A stretch of 64,000 bases of DNA from positions 248,001-312,000 of the forward strand of contig CAKMXJ010000015.1 in the NCBI GenBank assembly GCA_928724745.1. The letters run 5' to 3'. Under the pieces are notes generated by a model. The model had not been told where the DNA came from. It worked only from the letters and a program-made list of their open reading frames with translations, and made no database searches. Shown piece after piece: positions 8,953 to 20,195 of the stretch (its first letter is position 1; the number at the start of each line of letters is the position of its first letter). Made by a program: the position numbers and the translations under genes. This DNA comes from Anthracocystis setariae. Lineage: Eukaryota > Basidiomycota > Ustilaginomycetes > Ustilaginales > Ustilaginaceae.

Positions 8953-11402
8953 TTAAGCCTCGGAAAGGTCGACCTTCTTCTCTCCAGCACCGACGAGGTT
9001 CCTGTCGAGCTGAATGAGAGGGGTTGGACGAGGGACGTTCTTCTTCCTGAGGATCTGGGTCTTGAACCAGTAGGGAAGCACCTTGGTGTTCTGATGCTTG
9101 ATGAACTTGGCGTGGGGGATACTGAAGACGGCGTCGAGTTCCTCGAGAGTATATTGCGCCGTCTCGGGAACGAACAGATAAATCAGGCAGAACGCAATCA
9201 AGTTCAATCCCGCGTAGAAGCCGAAGGCACCGGTGGGAGTCATGACATGCAGCATTCGAGGGAAGGTAATGCTCAACACCGAGGCCCAGAAGAGACAGGT
9301 GGCTACGGCCCAGGCCATTCCTTGCTCTCGTTGAGCAAGAGGGAATACCTCGGCAGAGTATCTGCATCGACAACCAAGCGTATGTCAGCAACAAAATCTC
9401 ACGATGGACTGTACCAAGATCCGATCTTCCAGGGTAGAACTTACGTAAATGGAACGGGGCCCTCGCCGGGCGAGTAGAATGCGGCGAAGAGGTAAATGAA
9501 GAAGGCGACAAGGCCGATACGCGTCTTGTTCGTTTCGCCGGGGATCAAAAAGCAAAGGCCCGCAGCCAGTAACGTCCAGGCCATTTGAGGGAAGGTGAAG
9601 AGCAGCAGGCTACGTCGACCGAACGTATCGATCGTGAACAGGGCTGGGAAGGCGAAGACGAAGTTGACCGCTCCAAAGCCGACAGATGCGTACAGAGCCT
9701 GTTTGTTTGTAAAACCACCTTGCGAGAAGATCGAGGCAGAGTAGAATGCGACTATATTTATTCCGCACATCTGTTGAGCTGATGATGATGATGATGATGA
9801 GGATGTTTCGTCATGGTGGTCGATGAGATGATGGAGAAGGAGGAGGAGGGGATGAAAAATGTTAAATCATCGGATAATAGATCAAAAGAACAAAAGACGC
9901 GTCAGTTCCGGAAATTGGATCGACAAATCAACAATAAAAGAAGGGGGCCGTGCAGACGTTATGAAAACGCCTCGATCCGTCCTTCGAGATGAAAAACTTC
10001 CTTCCCTCCTACAGTACCTTTCCGACTTGAAAATCCCCCGTCTTTCTTTTACATTCACATTTCCTTTTCCCAATGTTCCCACTTTCCCTTCCCTCATTTT
10101 TCCCATTTCCCCATTTTGTTTTATCTCTTTTCTCTCCTTTTTTTCTTTTTTTTTTCTTTTTCTTTTTTTCTTTCTTTTTTCTTTTTCCCCCCCTTCTTTC
10201 CTGTTCCCCTTACCTCGTCTCAAGTTGAAGGAATATGTGTACTTACCAAGCATAACAACAGTGGCTCCCACGGTGGCACGACGGACTCGAGGAATAGTAA
10301 AAAGCTCCATGAATCGCTTGATGTATGTCTCGCCACGAATGACCTTGGCCTCCTCGAGGAGATTTACGTGGATGTAGTACAAATCTCGGGCCGCCTGGAG
10401 CTGGTTGTGGCGAAGACGAAGAAGCGAGCGCATCGCTTTCGGATATCGGTTCTTCTTCATCAGCCATCTAGGCGACTCGGGGCAGAACCAAATCAACAAG
10501 CAGAGGGGCAGGGCTGGGATGAAGGCCGAACCGAGCTGGAGACGCCAGGCGATCTTGCCAGTGTCGATGACGACGACGTTGGCGACGAAACCGAGAAAGA
10601 TGCCAAAGGCGGTCCAAAGCTGCCAACCCATAACCAAAGCACCTCGGATCTGAGCAGGCGAGTTCTCGGCGGCGAAAACGGGAACGGTGGATCCCTTGGC
10701 ACCCATACCGATACCGAGGATCAGACGGACGACGAAGAGCTCCTGCCAAGTATGGGTGAAGCCGGAAGCGATCGGCGTGGCCAGGAGGATGAGCGCAGTG
10801 ATAAAGATGCAACCGCGACGACCGAACCAGTTGTTGAGCGGATCGGAAAGCCAGCAGCCAACTATGGCACTGGCAAGGTAGGGCGCCGCATTGACGACGC
10901 CGACGATCCACTGGTTTCGGCTGGCGTTGGGACCGGTCTCGGGAATGCCAAACTCCTGCGGGAAGCTGAGGTTGGCACCGTTCGATCCGGTCTGATCCCA
11001 GCCCTGGGTGGCAGCGCCGATGGAACAGGTAAAGATCGTCATGTAGAGGAGGAAAGGATGCGACCACCTGTGAGCGTACTCGTGCGCCACGGCGTCCTTC
11101 TCCTCCTGAGACAGCTCCTCGATCGAACGATAGTCGGCAGGGCTCTGAGCGAGGAGCGCACCGCGCTTGAGCAGATCGAGGTGCTCGGTGAGACCCTTTT
11201 CTTCGGCAAAGGTCTCGACATCGCGCATCAGCTGCTCCTTGGGAATGCCCAAGAGCGGGTTGTTGACGTGGGCAGGCTCGACTTGAGCCTTGGCCACATG
11301 ATAAACCGAGCTCTCATGGTGAGAGCTGGCATCCTCAGTGGCATGGTGGGCGGAGCCCGACTTGTCCTGAGAAGGAGAGATCTTCTCGTCGAGCGGGGAC
11401 AT
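8953..11402 (-). CDS. MFS sugar-porter family transporter, three exons
   Basis: Exons 11402-10247, 9778-9445 and 9361-8953; donors GTAAGT and GTAAGT, acceptors CAG and CAG; total 1899 nt, 632 residues. Splicing restores the family block [20 protein letters not shown] across intron 1 and [11 protein letters not shown] across intron 2. Start ATG at 11402 ([11 protein letters not shown]). A long cytosolic N-terminus (about 125 residues) precedes twelve predicted membrane segments. Sugar porter signatures are visible: WFGRRG after helix 2, PESPRWLM at the end of helix 6, DTFGRRS, and [12 protein letters not shown] after helix 12. These proteins import hexoses or polyols by proton symport or facilitated diffusion at the plasma membrane. 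Substrate cannot be read from sequence; polyol or inositol is possible. Intron 1 is long (468 nt) and holds a pyrimidine-rich stretch. Confidence 0.9.
9779..10246 (-). other. intron 1 of the MFS transporter gene
   Basis: 468 nt, far longer than intron 2 (83 nt). On the plus strand 10080-10200 is almost entirely T and C, so the transcript carries a long purine-rich stretch in mid-intron. A (GAT)n microsatellite at 9781-9799 sits against the acceptor, giving CATCATCAT before CAG in the transcript. Confidence 0.8.
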
Positions 11403-14400
11403 GATGATGATTGGCAGAGTGGACGATAGGATGAGATTGGCCAGTGGAGAAGGCGCGACGTCCACATATATATACTGTTGCCCTGATCTTGGAGCCGAGC
11501 TGATGCTCAATCATTTGAGCGCGGAAGAATACTGTGCTAAACTGTGCCTTACCTGGCTCCACAAGCGAGAGAGAACTCGAGGGTCGAATCGTGGGGTGAA
11601 TTGAGAGGGGCAGGGCGGGCTGCATCTACGGCATGTGAACTGATTTCCCCACAGGGTGCACCAGGTGAGGGGGCACCCCAACCCTGTCCGTGTGGGTAAA
11701 ATGGCAAAGTTTGGGCCAACAAGCGAAGATGGAATAGCCGAGATTGGGGTTGCACGAGACCATGTTGATTCGAGCTTCAGATTCGGCGTTGCAACAGAGC
11801 TGGCGAGAGGGGGACCATGCTCAAGCGGCGGTTTGCCCGTAGTGGCAAAGAGCCTTCGACTCGAGTTGTACGGCACAAAGGGGAATAAAACGGGCAAAAT
11901 GATTGGACGCCTCACTCAGTCGTAATAAGTTGATGCGATGAATTCCATGCAACACTAGGATATGCAAGCTACATTGCACTGCATGCAACCATTGTTCTAA
12001 ACTGCACCACACTGCACCGTCCTGTGCTGGGAAGCAGCGATGAACCACAACCCAATTTTGGTCGCGGGGAAATGAAACCATTTGTCACTTGGAAACATGA
12101 CCATCGTCTGGTCCACGCAACACTGTATGCATTGCAGCTTGAAGTAGAACGCAGTCAGATGCAAGCGCAGCACGAGGTATGGGTGGCATGCTTCACGCAT
12201 CCATCCCGGCGACACAAGTGGATGATGAGTGACGAAATCGTGACGACCATGCTCGGCGCTTCAAAGGATACCGTAACGGCGGGTCAAGTCGAGTCGCTTA
12301 GAATGGTTTCCGTTGGAAAGGTTTAGCTGGATTAAGGGGCGAGGCGTTTGAATGGTGACCGGTGGTACAGTACACCACGAAGAGCAGAAATTCTGATTTA
12401 CACCGGTGATGAAGGTGGCGGCGCGAGTGTCTACGGCTAGAGTTCTATCGGACGTCGATCGTGGTTTCAGAGGCTCAAAGCAGAAAAGTCGCCGAAATCC
12501 TAGACACAAGGCAGTTATGTGTGAGTTGCACAGTATGATTGACTTCTACTGCACCGGTGTGGTGTGGCGATGACGCAATCCAGCCTCAATCGCGGAAAAT
12601 CGGAAAATCGAAAGGCAGAAAGAACAGAACAGCGGAAAATTCTGAATACCGTACAGAATCTCTAATCGAAACGACTCTGGCGTTTGACGATTTGCATGTA
12701 GCAATTGGTGGTTCCACGCGCCGACATCGACCGACTAGCGCCTCTCCGCACAAATGACGAGTTTCATACCGGCACGACACTTTTTGACGCGCCTCCTGCA
12801 CCACTTCCCCCGCACGGCAACGCAAACCAAAGCTGTTTGCATTCCCGACCCTCGCTTCCTGCCCCTCCGCATCCCATTTTCGTCCTGCTCGAATTTAGAG
12901 CGAGACTCTGCGACGAAGAGTACTGTAGCTGCAGAGGGCATGGAGCTTCGGGGGTTGCCTCGTCCAGCTTACCCATAATGGCATGGCGAATGGCAGATTG
13001 GCTTTTATTCAGGTTTAGATTAAGATTCAGAGTCAGGCTCTTCGGCTCGTCTCCGCATGTCAATCACTGAATGCGTGCCCATTGTGTGGTATGATTTCAA
13101 CTGTTTAGGCCCATCAATTGGCCGTCCTCCCTTTACATGGCCCCACATCTTTCTTGTCAGCTTTCTGTGGCATCTAAGGCCTTAATTTTATGTCGACGGC
13201 CTTCCATCCCCGCGCACCGGCCAACCCATCTCGTCCAGCAAACTCGTCGAGCTTGTAACAACCATGACCACACTGTCCCCGTTGTGCAAAGCAGGAAAGC
13301 ACCTTGATCTTTCAATCGCCCATGTGCCGCTATGCCCGAAGTGCTGGCAGCCGAGAACTGTAGATGCTCGGCTGTGCCGACTCGTGGCCAAGCCATGCTC
13401 AAGCTGTGCTTATTTTCCCCGAGGTCCTTCCGAGACCATAGCCTGGTCCAAGATGATCCGCGGCAACGACAGAAACATGAAAGCGCATACTATAGTAGAA
13501 TCGTGGCCTACCCTCAGTGTGTCGGGGCGAGTGCGCCGTCCTCTCGCCTTGGCGTGGGGACGACCGCATTACAAAGTGTGTCTCTCACTCCAGCCGTCTC
13601 TTTTCTCCGTCGACCAAGGAGACGCGAGCATCCGATTCGGAAGCTGCTCACTTGCCCGCGTTGACTTGCCCGCGCTTACTGGCATGAGCTGGCAACATGC
13701 CGACTTTTCAGGCTCAGTACAACGTCCACTCGTCTTGCGCAGAAAGATCCAAAGACTGCGTCGGCGATATTCGGCTCTGGTGGATCCTGTGGCCATCCAG
13801 CTTCCATGGACACCCCTTCTCGACCCTGACAGTCAACACCCTCTCGAGTGTCTGTTCCTTTACGAATGCCTCGCCTAAGGCATGCCAATCATGGAGCTTG
13901 CTTCCTCCTGGACTGTATCCTTCGCTCCCTTGACTGCAGCCTTACATGTAACCCATGATGAGCTAGCCCAGGCACAGAAACGGCCCAAAAGGCCACAAAG
14001 GAAGCCGGTGGAGCGGCCGCGATAGAACCAAGACATCGATTGCTACAACCACATGGTCTCGATGCACAACTATCCGAATCGACGATGGTGCAATGCATAT
14101 CGGGCTTCAACCTCGCCCGATACGATGCTGTTCAAAGTCTTGCATCATGCTGCCGTGCATTGGTTTCGTCGTGTCGTCTACATCGTTACTGTACTTGATT
14201 TGAAATTCCAGCATATGGCAGGAGATCTGCAACCAATGTAGCTTGGCGACGCCAAATCCTTCTGTTGGGAAGCGATGGGTCTGCAGAGGTGGGTGGTGGT
14301 GGAAGCTGTGGCCAACCGCGTGGCTGAGATTTGTGTCTTGCTGGAAGAAAATGTGTGCAAAGTGCGTGTCTCTGCGGACGTGACAAGACTATTATATATT

Positions 14401-14784
14401 ATTATATTGTCGCTTGTTGCGGTGTTCAGATTTGTGCATGATTATTTACAGCTCAACTCGCACTACTCACCTTAAGCGTAACTCTTGGACCGCCATTGTT
14501 CAGACGTCCATCATCCCTACCGCAAAACTATCCCCATCATCCCCGTCGCCGCTTCTTCACATCAATCGACCTTATCTCGCCTTGACTCGAATTCAATCTA
14601 CCGCTTTGGAGTTGGTACTTGCATCACCCGTTCCAGCCTAACCGGGACGACCTGTCGCACTTGGCTCAACGACTCAGCTTCCAGCCCTGACGCCGCTTTT
14701 CTGCGAGCAAAAAGCAACCAGGCAAGCACTCTTGCTCCCTAGGACGCTCATCGCTGTACCTCTTCACGTAGCGTGGAAGCAACG
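11403..14784. other. 3.4 kb gene-poor divergent region
   Basis: No supported protein gene between the transporter and ArfGAP starts. The longest ATG frame (13264-13878, 204 codons) has no domain, odd composition and overlapping competitors. 5-bp-periodic tracts occur at 11971-11990 and 12001-12030 (actgc, accac, actgc, accgt, cctgt, gctgg). An A/T-rich patch lies at 14386-14412. The region could hold noncoding transcripts or upstream regulatory DNA, but nothing identifiable. Confidence 0.55.
11466..11473 (-). promoter_or_regulatory. TATA-box candidate of the MFS transporter gene
   Basis: TATATATA, about 65 bp upstream of the ATG at 11402. Position and sequence fit a TATA element; the transcription start is unknown. 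Confidence 0.5.
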
Positions 14785-16341
14785 ATGAACAGCAAGGCTG
14801 CGCAGGAGCGCCTGCAGCGCATCCTCATGGATCTAGTTCGGCAACCAGGCAACGATGTCTGCGCGGATTGCAAAGGTCGTGCACCCCGATGGGCTTCTTG
14901 GAACCTCGGTATCTTCATCTGCGTGCAATGTGCGGGAGTGCATCGAAAGATGGGCGTACACATCTCCAAGGTCAAGTCGCTCTCACTCGACACCTGGACC
15001 CGTGAGCAGGTGGACAGGATGAAGGACATGGGCAACATCAAGAGCAACAAGTTCTACAACCCTGACGAGATGCGAAATCGACCTCCTACCAACATGGAAG
15101 AGAGCGAGAGGGACAGCGAGCTGGAAAAGTACATTCGCAGAAAGTACGAGTTCCGCAGATTTGTGGAAGGCCGACCACCCCCGGTCCCAACCAAGGATGC
15201 CACCTTCCTAACATCCCCGCCGCCTTCGACCTCGCGATTTGGCTCACTAAGGTCCCCAGCTGTAACAAACTCGTACTCGCAGGATCAGAGCAACCTTGCA
15301 GAAGGCAAAAGCATCGCACGCTCGAGAACAGCACCCATTCCGGGCACCTGGCATGAGGCTCAGCAAAGAGCCAAAGCAAACGCTCCACCAGTTCCTGGTG
15401 CTTCGACATCTGCATATCGAAGTGTAAGCGGTTCAGCCGCCAGCGCTCTCTCTGTTGCATCAACATCGACGACAGCGTCCCAATCCAGTTTGCAAGCTCC
15501 GGCTACAGCGGTGCCTTTGCGGACCTCGAGCGCACTCAACACCAGTAGTGGCAATGCCGCAGCGAACAATCCGCCCGCGACAGCAACAGCACAGTCAAGC
15601 GTGTTTGATGACTTGATCTCGCTTTCGGAGCCGTCCCAGCCGTCTGCAGCCCAGCAGCCGCCGCTGCAGATGAACCCATGGGCAACAATCCCAGCACAGC
15701 AACAAGCTGTGTTGAGCGCGCCAACCATTCAGAAGCCAGCTGGCAACTTTTGGGCAGGTCAAGGGATGATCAGTGGAGCTTCTTCACCTGTCTCTCCCTT
15801 TGGCATCAGTCCATCCAACCACATTCGAGGGATGCCACAGCACGCAAACACAGCGCCGACGCTAGTGATTCCGCCAGCTCAAAATCAAATGTATTCGCAA
15901 TCGACAGGCATGCTCAGTCCCGGCAACGGCATCATGTATTCTCCGTATCAACAGCAGACCGGTGCAACGTTGGGTGCGATGGCGTTCTCTGCTTCGCCCA
16001 TGGCCTCGCCGAATTCGGCAGTCAGCAATCCTTTCACGATGCAGTCAAACTCTGCTTCATCTTTGCCACTAGCCAACATGACGGGCATCCACGCTCCATA
16101 TCAGCAGCAACAGCTTGGTCAAGCTGCCTTCCACGGACAAGCAGCGGCGAACTTCATAGGCCAACAGCAGCAGCAGCAGCAGCAGCAGCAGACCTCTGAC
16201 TCTAATGGATTCAATCAGTTCCAAACAGCATTGATGCCAAATGGCTATGGACAATCTGGACAATTCGTCCATCCCTTCATGCAGCAACAAGCGCAACAGC
16301 AACATACCCAGCAAGGATCTCAATTTGGTAATGGGTGGTGA
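14785..16341 (+). CDS. ArfGAP domain protein, SMAP/AGE2 type
   Basis: 518 residues, start ATG at 14785 (MNSKAAQERLQ). The N-terminal 120 residues are an ArfGAP domain: zinc finger C26-x2-C29-x16-C46-x2-C49, arginine finger R54 in GVHRKMGVHISKVKSLSLD. This class stimulates GTP hydrolysis on Arf GTPases in post-Golgi and endosomal traffic; a lone N-terminal GAP domain followed by a Ser/Ala/Gln-rich tail resembles yeast Age2 and animal SMAP1/2. The tail is disordered, with SP-rich stretches, a ten-Gln run (16162-16191) and QQQAQQQHTQQ near the C-terminus, ending in QFGNGW. No introns. Identity as ArfGAP is firm; the SMAP/AGE2 subclass is likely from architecture. Confidence 0.92.
   Translation: MNSKAAQERLQRILMDLVRQPGNDVCADCKGRAPRWASWNLGIFICVQCAGVHRKMGVHISKVKSLSLDTWTREQVDRMKDMGNIKSNKFYNPDEMRNRPPTNMEESERDSELEKYIRRKYEFRRFVEGRPPPVPTKDATFLTSPPPSTSRFGSLRSPAVTNSYSQDQSNLAEGKSIARSRTAPIPGTWHEAQQRAKANAPPVPGASTSAYRSVSGSAASALSVASTSTTASQSSLQAPATAVPLRTSSALNTSSGNAAANNPPATATAQSSVFDDLISLSEPSQPSAAQQPPLQMNPWATIPAQQQAVLSAPTIQKPAGNFWAGQGMISGASSPVSPFGISPSNHIRGMPQHANTAPTLVIPPAQNQMYSQSTGMLSPGNGIMYSPYQQQTGATLGAMAFSASPMASPNSAVSNPFTMQSNSASSLPLANMTGIHAPYQQQQLGQAAFHGQAAANFIGQQQQQQQQQQTSDSNGFNQFQTALMPNGYGQSGQFVHPFMQQQAQQQHTQQGSQFGNGW
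16162..16191 (+). repeat. CAA/CAG repeat coding ten glutamines
   Basis: One CAA followed by nine CAG codons inside the ArfGAP tail; a likely length-polymorphic site. Confidence 0.9.
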
Positions 16342-17180
16342 TCTCGGCTTTTTGAATCTTATAAATTTCGCATCCACGAGACAGAATTGCACGAGTGGAA
16401 GAGTTGGCCAAGGTGGGTTGATCTTGGAGCCAGAAGACACGATTGAGAGTGAGACGAATGCAATTTGGCTGGAAGGCTGCTTCCGGACAGGCATCATAAG
16501 AGTCGGCTGACCGAACGACCGAGTGTTGGTTGGACCTCGCATTTTCAGAGCCACAATGACAATGCAGCGACAAGAAAACAGTTCTTGGGCTCGGTCGGGT
16601 GGCCAAGACATGCTCGCTCTTCCTATCGATGTCAGGCGAGCGGAGCTACATTCAGTGGACTTGATCGAGAGAAGTGAGACCAAATTGAGGACGCACGAAT
16701 TCAACCCGAGATAACCAAGTTAGAACAAGAAAACGGCCCACAGCTCACAATTCAGTAAAAGTCACCTGCAGCTCGACGAAGATGCACTTGTTTTGAAGCG
16801 GGGAGCAGCAATCATGGAGGCTACATTGCCTTGATGCGTTTTCTATGTGTAGGGAGATTCTTCTCTACACATCACACTCCGATGATAGGTTACACACTTG
16901 CAAGCTGATGTTGGCTGCTCCTCGGGTGCGAAGACGGTTGGCTACGTTCAGATGACCTTGTAGCTGCCGAGCAACTAGGTCAAGGCGGGCAGTCGGGCCA
17001 GTCAGCTTCACGATCGGTGGAGAGAAGACGGACCGAATGCCAGCGACAAACAACCTAGTTTACCCCACAATTTTTTTTTTATCCCTTTCTGTGGATGAGT
17101 TGTCCGGGAACGGGTCTCACGACTCGACCCTACATGCTCTGGGAAAGCCACAAAGGGCCCACCGATGACCGATGCACTAG

Positions 17181-17205
17181 ACAGTACAATACAGTACAGT
17201 GCTGC
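17181..17205. repeat. 5-bp-periodic tract, ACAGT units
   Basis: In register: acagt, acaat, acagt, acagt, gctgc. Confidence 0.75.
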
Positions 17206-17410
17206 AAGAACAGTGACACCTGCTCGATTGGTTTGACGGACGTGAAAAGAACGCACCAAGTCCAAGCCACAAAAAAAAAGAGCGAGCTAACTTTGGAGAG
17301 CTGATCTATTGGCCTAGCTTCGAGGTTGTGCACAGCAACTGCAGTAGATGGATGGTGTGGGCTTTGGCTGGATCGTGCAAGCTTGGCACGAAGCCAACCT
17401 AAGAAGTGTA

Positions 17411-17450
17411 CCGGGTACCGTACTGTATAGGACTGTGCTACACTGCATTG
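17411..17450. repeat. 5-bp-periodic tract, TACTG/CACTG units
   Basis: In register: ccggg, taccg, tactg, tatag, gactg, tgcta, cactg, cattg. Most units end in TG or G. Confidence 0.65.
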
Positions 17451-17809
17451 CCCCTTTAAAATGATGCAACAATAATGCGGTTTTCGCCTTCCGATGGCGA
17501 AAGTATCAGCGACGGATCCACTGTGCCGTAGCTGGACACCATTCGAGGCGGAGGCGGAGGCGGAGGATGGGGCCGCGGAGGCCTCGATTGAACGGCTATT
17601 GTGCCGTACAGTAGCGACCACGAATTGCTGCATGACCCACTTCTCGCTTTTTAGCCTCGTTGCCATTCACATACAGTAATCTCTGATTCCTTCGAAAGCA
17701 CGGCACACGAGCAGTCTGATTCTGTGGCCAAAACCCACGCGCTTGGGGCAACACCATTTCGCCACACTCTTCCAGTGCTCCTCCTCCCTAGCCGAAGGAG
17801 AAGAAAGGG

Positions 17810-17833
17810 AAAAAAAAAAAAAAAAAAAAAAAA
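17810..17833. repeat. poly-A run of 24
   Basis: Uninterrupted A run. No element body, terminal repeats or target duplication is visible, so it is best read as a homopolymer tract rather than a retroposon tail. Confidence 0.85.
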
Positions 17834-17960
17834 GGCCGAAATTGTGGGGTACATCACAGTTGGCTGCATCTGGAGAGCCCAATTTTGTTACGTGCTGAGA
17901 CAGAGCGTCTTCGCGCCTTGTCGCTGCTCTTTTGTCTCCACGGACCCACCGCCGCTTGAC

Positions 17961-17985
17961 TGGCTGGCTGGCTGGCTGGCTGGCT
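17961..17985. repeat. TGGC tetranucleotide repeat
   Basis: Six tandem copies of tggc; the same base composition reappears as CCAGCCAA repeats at about 41014-41037. Confidence 0.85.
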
Positions 17986-18130
17986 GCAGCGCATGCATAA
18001 ACTGAGCTTGCTCACGCAGCACAGCGTATCCCCGGCGTTGTGCTCGGCAGCCTTGTGACTGCGCTTTTCACCACGGCAATGACCATCGATAAGGACTCTC
18101 TCATCTTAAGTTGCCTCTAGTGGCCCCACC

Positions 18131-18165
18131 CTATACTGTATACTGTACTGCACAGCACTGCCAGC
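18131..18165. repeat. 5-bp-periodic tract, CTGTA/CACTG units
   Basis: In register: ctata, ctgta, tactg, tactg... continuing cacag, cactg, ccagc. Another short tract (tacag, tatac, agtat) lies 65 bp on at 18231-18246. Confidence 0.7.
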
Positions 18166-18594
18166 CGAGATTACAGTTCAGCCACTTGTCGTTTTGGCCT
18201 CTCCGCATTTCCGCCCAAATCTGAGTTTGATACAGTATACAGTATTTGCCCAGTTGCGCTGCTTGCCCTATCGCATCTGATCGGTCTTGAAGTGACAGGC
18301 AATTGGCTCGTGTGTTGCGGCAGACGGACCCTGGCGTTTCGACGCTCGGTCCAGACTCGTCGTCAGCACATCACTCTATTTCGGCAGCTGACGCGAGGCT
18401 TTTCTTTCTTCCCCGCATCCTATGCCCACACACACACGCACGCACACACACATACTGAAAGCGGCACTGCCGTTGGTCTTACTGTCTCACTGCCTCTGCA
18501 CTCAGCGCCCTGTCACTGGCCCTTGCCCTTGCCCTTGCCCTCAGCCGCCAATCAAAAGCTTCACCCACAGACTCGAACGCTTGTTGGTTTCCCT

Positions 18595-18620
18595 CCATCA
18601 CCATCACCATCACCATCACC
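18595..18620. repeat. CCATCA hexanucleotide repeat
   Basis: About four tandem copies in the upstream region of the next gene, followed by looser TCATCA repeats. Confidence 0.8.
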
Positions 18621-19190
18621 ATCCTCATCATCATCTTGCTGCAGTCAGCTCTCATCACTACTCACTACTGATACCAACGTGTTGGCCACGTAGCTGCGCC
18701 TAGTAATCCACTCGCACATCGCGGATACACAACTCCTCAAGACTAACATTGAGCTCGTTACAACTCAACTTTCGTCGCTGCGGTCTCTGGATCGTTTCAA
18801 CCATCGACTCTCTTATTTCGGTTCCATCGCCTGGTCTGGTCTCTGATCTTTCGGCTCTCGGCCCCTCCCCCATTCTTCTCGTAACATCAAATTTCTCGAT
18901 CCGGCCCAAGGCACTTCACCGCTTGCCCGTGCAGCATCGACTGCCCAAGACACATCTCTAAGTCCATCCATCTTACGAGCTCCCGGGGCCCTGCGCCCCG
19001 CTCAGGATCGCTCACCGTTTCTTTCACGCATCTAATCAAGCACGCTTTCCATCGCGACGGCTTTGATCACTTGCCTCTGCTTGCTGCTCTAGCTTGACTT
19101 GTGTCATCCCCTCGGTTTCATCGAGCTGCCCACCATTCCAGCTCGCCGACCAGCTCTACCCTACCTATTTCGACTAAACTCAGTCTTCTC

Positions 19191-20195
19191 ATGGCTTGTC
19201 CTACAGCTATCCCTAACCCAGAAAAGTCAGCCCATCACCGTCACCAGCCTCAACCCATCTCCCCCACCGATCTCTCCAGCGAGATCCGCACCAGTGACGG
19301 CAACAGGCTCTCCTTCTCCCCTCCCGTCTCCTTTTACTCGCGCGCATCGGCTCAGTCCACCAGTCTCCGAATCCCCACCGCCATGACTTCGACCGTTGCT
19401 CCCTCGAGCCCGAACAACCGCTTCTCGATGGGATTTAGCCCTGTCAACTCCAAGGCGGACCAGGCTCGCATGTCACCTCCCCAGTGCCACACACGGGCGC
19501 GTTCGCACACAACTATTGGCGCTGGTGCCATCGCTTCCGACACTGATGACTGGAACGCCAAGCCTGCCAGCGTGAGCGAGGCCATTGGCTCTCAGTCTTC
19601 GTCGTACATCTCCACTTCGGACCTTTCGTTCTCGCGCTCACCTCCTAGTACCAGTAGCTCGCTCTCGTCTTCGATGGTAGGCTACTCGTTGGGCAGAGTT
19701 CCGTCGTTGCCCTTGGGCGCCTCTTACGAGCAGGCTCACAAGAGATTCAACAGCGGCAGCTGGGGTCAGAAGATGGGCTGGATCAACACAGTGCGACCCG
19801 GTCCTCTCTCTCCCACGTTGAGCCGTACCAGCATTGACGAAGGCAGCGCCGTTGGCGATGGGGTTAACAGCAACGGACCCATGGGCAATCTGCTGCGTCG
19901 CTTCAGTCTGAGCAGCAACTCGTACCGAGCAGCGCCCATGAGTGCGGTGAGCGCGTCGCCTACGTCTCCTACGCCCGTCACTCCTGCTTTCGACTCGGCT
20001 CCGTCTGCCGCTTTGATTCCTCGGTCGGCTTCGCCCAAGGCGATCCCGGTGGCTCACGGATCCGGCTTCAACGATCAGATGCCAGACGGCAGAGCACCTG
20101 CTCGCGGACGTCAGCCCAGCTTCGGCGGCAACACCAAGCGCAAGCCGAGCCCGATGGGTGAGCGATTGCTGATGGGCCACTTTAACGCTCATTGA
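19191..20195 (+). CDS. small disordered Ser/Pro-rich protein, function unknown
   Basis: 334 residues from the first in-frame ATG at 19191 (MACPTAIPNPEK); a second ATG at 19383 (MTSTVAPSS) is also possible. Composition is Ser/Pro/Ala rich and largely disordered, with no membrane segment or enzyme motif. Visible short motifs: NLLRRFSLSS (an RRxS site of the kind used by protein kinase A), GSWGQKMGWI, and a charged C-terminus KRKPSPMGERLLMGHFNAH. The last motif looks like a conserved tail of small fungal regulatory proteins, but I cannot name the family with certainty. Codon use and the long clean frame against a repeat-rich leader support a real gene. Role unknown; a phosphoregulated adaptor is a guess. 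Confidence 0.72.
   Translation: MACPTAIPNPEKSAHHRHQPQPISPTDLSSEIRTSDGNRLSFSPPVSFYSRASAQSTSLRIPTAMTSTVAPSSPNNRFSMGFSPVNSKADQARMSPPQCHTRARSHTTIGAGAIASDTDDWNAKPASVSEAIGSQSSSYISTSDLSFSRSPPSTSSSLSSSMVGYSLGRVPSLPLGASYEQAHKRFNSGSWGQKMGWINTVRPGPLSPTLSRTSIDEGSAVGDGVNSNGPMGNLLRRFSLSSNSYRAAPMSAVSASPTSPTPVTPAFDSAPSAALIPRSASPKAIPVAHGSGFNDQMPDGRAPARGRQPSFGGNTKRKPSPMGERLLMGHFNAH

Larger units (their letters stand above)
16342..19190. other. 2.8 kb intergenic region with many simple repeats
   Basis: No supported gene. 5-bp-periodic tracts at 17181-17205, 17411-17450, 18131-18165 and 18231-18246. Simple repeats: A24 at 17810-17833, TGGC repeats at 17961-17985, CA/CG repeats 18427-18451, CCCTTG x4 near 18519-18541, CCATCA repeats 18595-18620. 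The CT-rich 18600-19190 is probably promoter and 5' leader of the next gene. Confidence 0.6.

Noticed and set aside
10116..11429. 437-codon plus-strand frame opposite the MFS transporter
   Set aside because: Runs through the transporter intron and exon 1; the minus strand gives a coherent spliced sugar porter.
13264..13878. 204-codon ATG frame in the gap upstream of the ArfGAP gene
   Set aside because: No domain, unusual Cys/Arg/Trp composition, overlapping equally long frames on both strands, no plausible splicing partners.
17810..17833. A24 run as a retrotransposon tail
   Set aside because: No element body, reverse transcriptase fragment or target-site duplication is visible.
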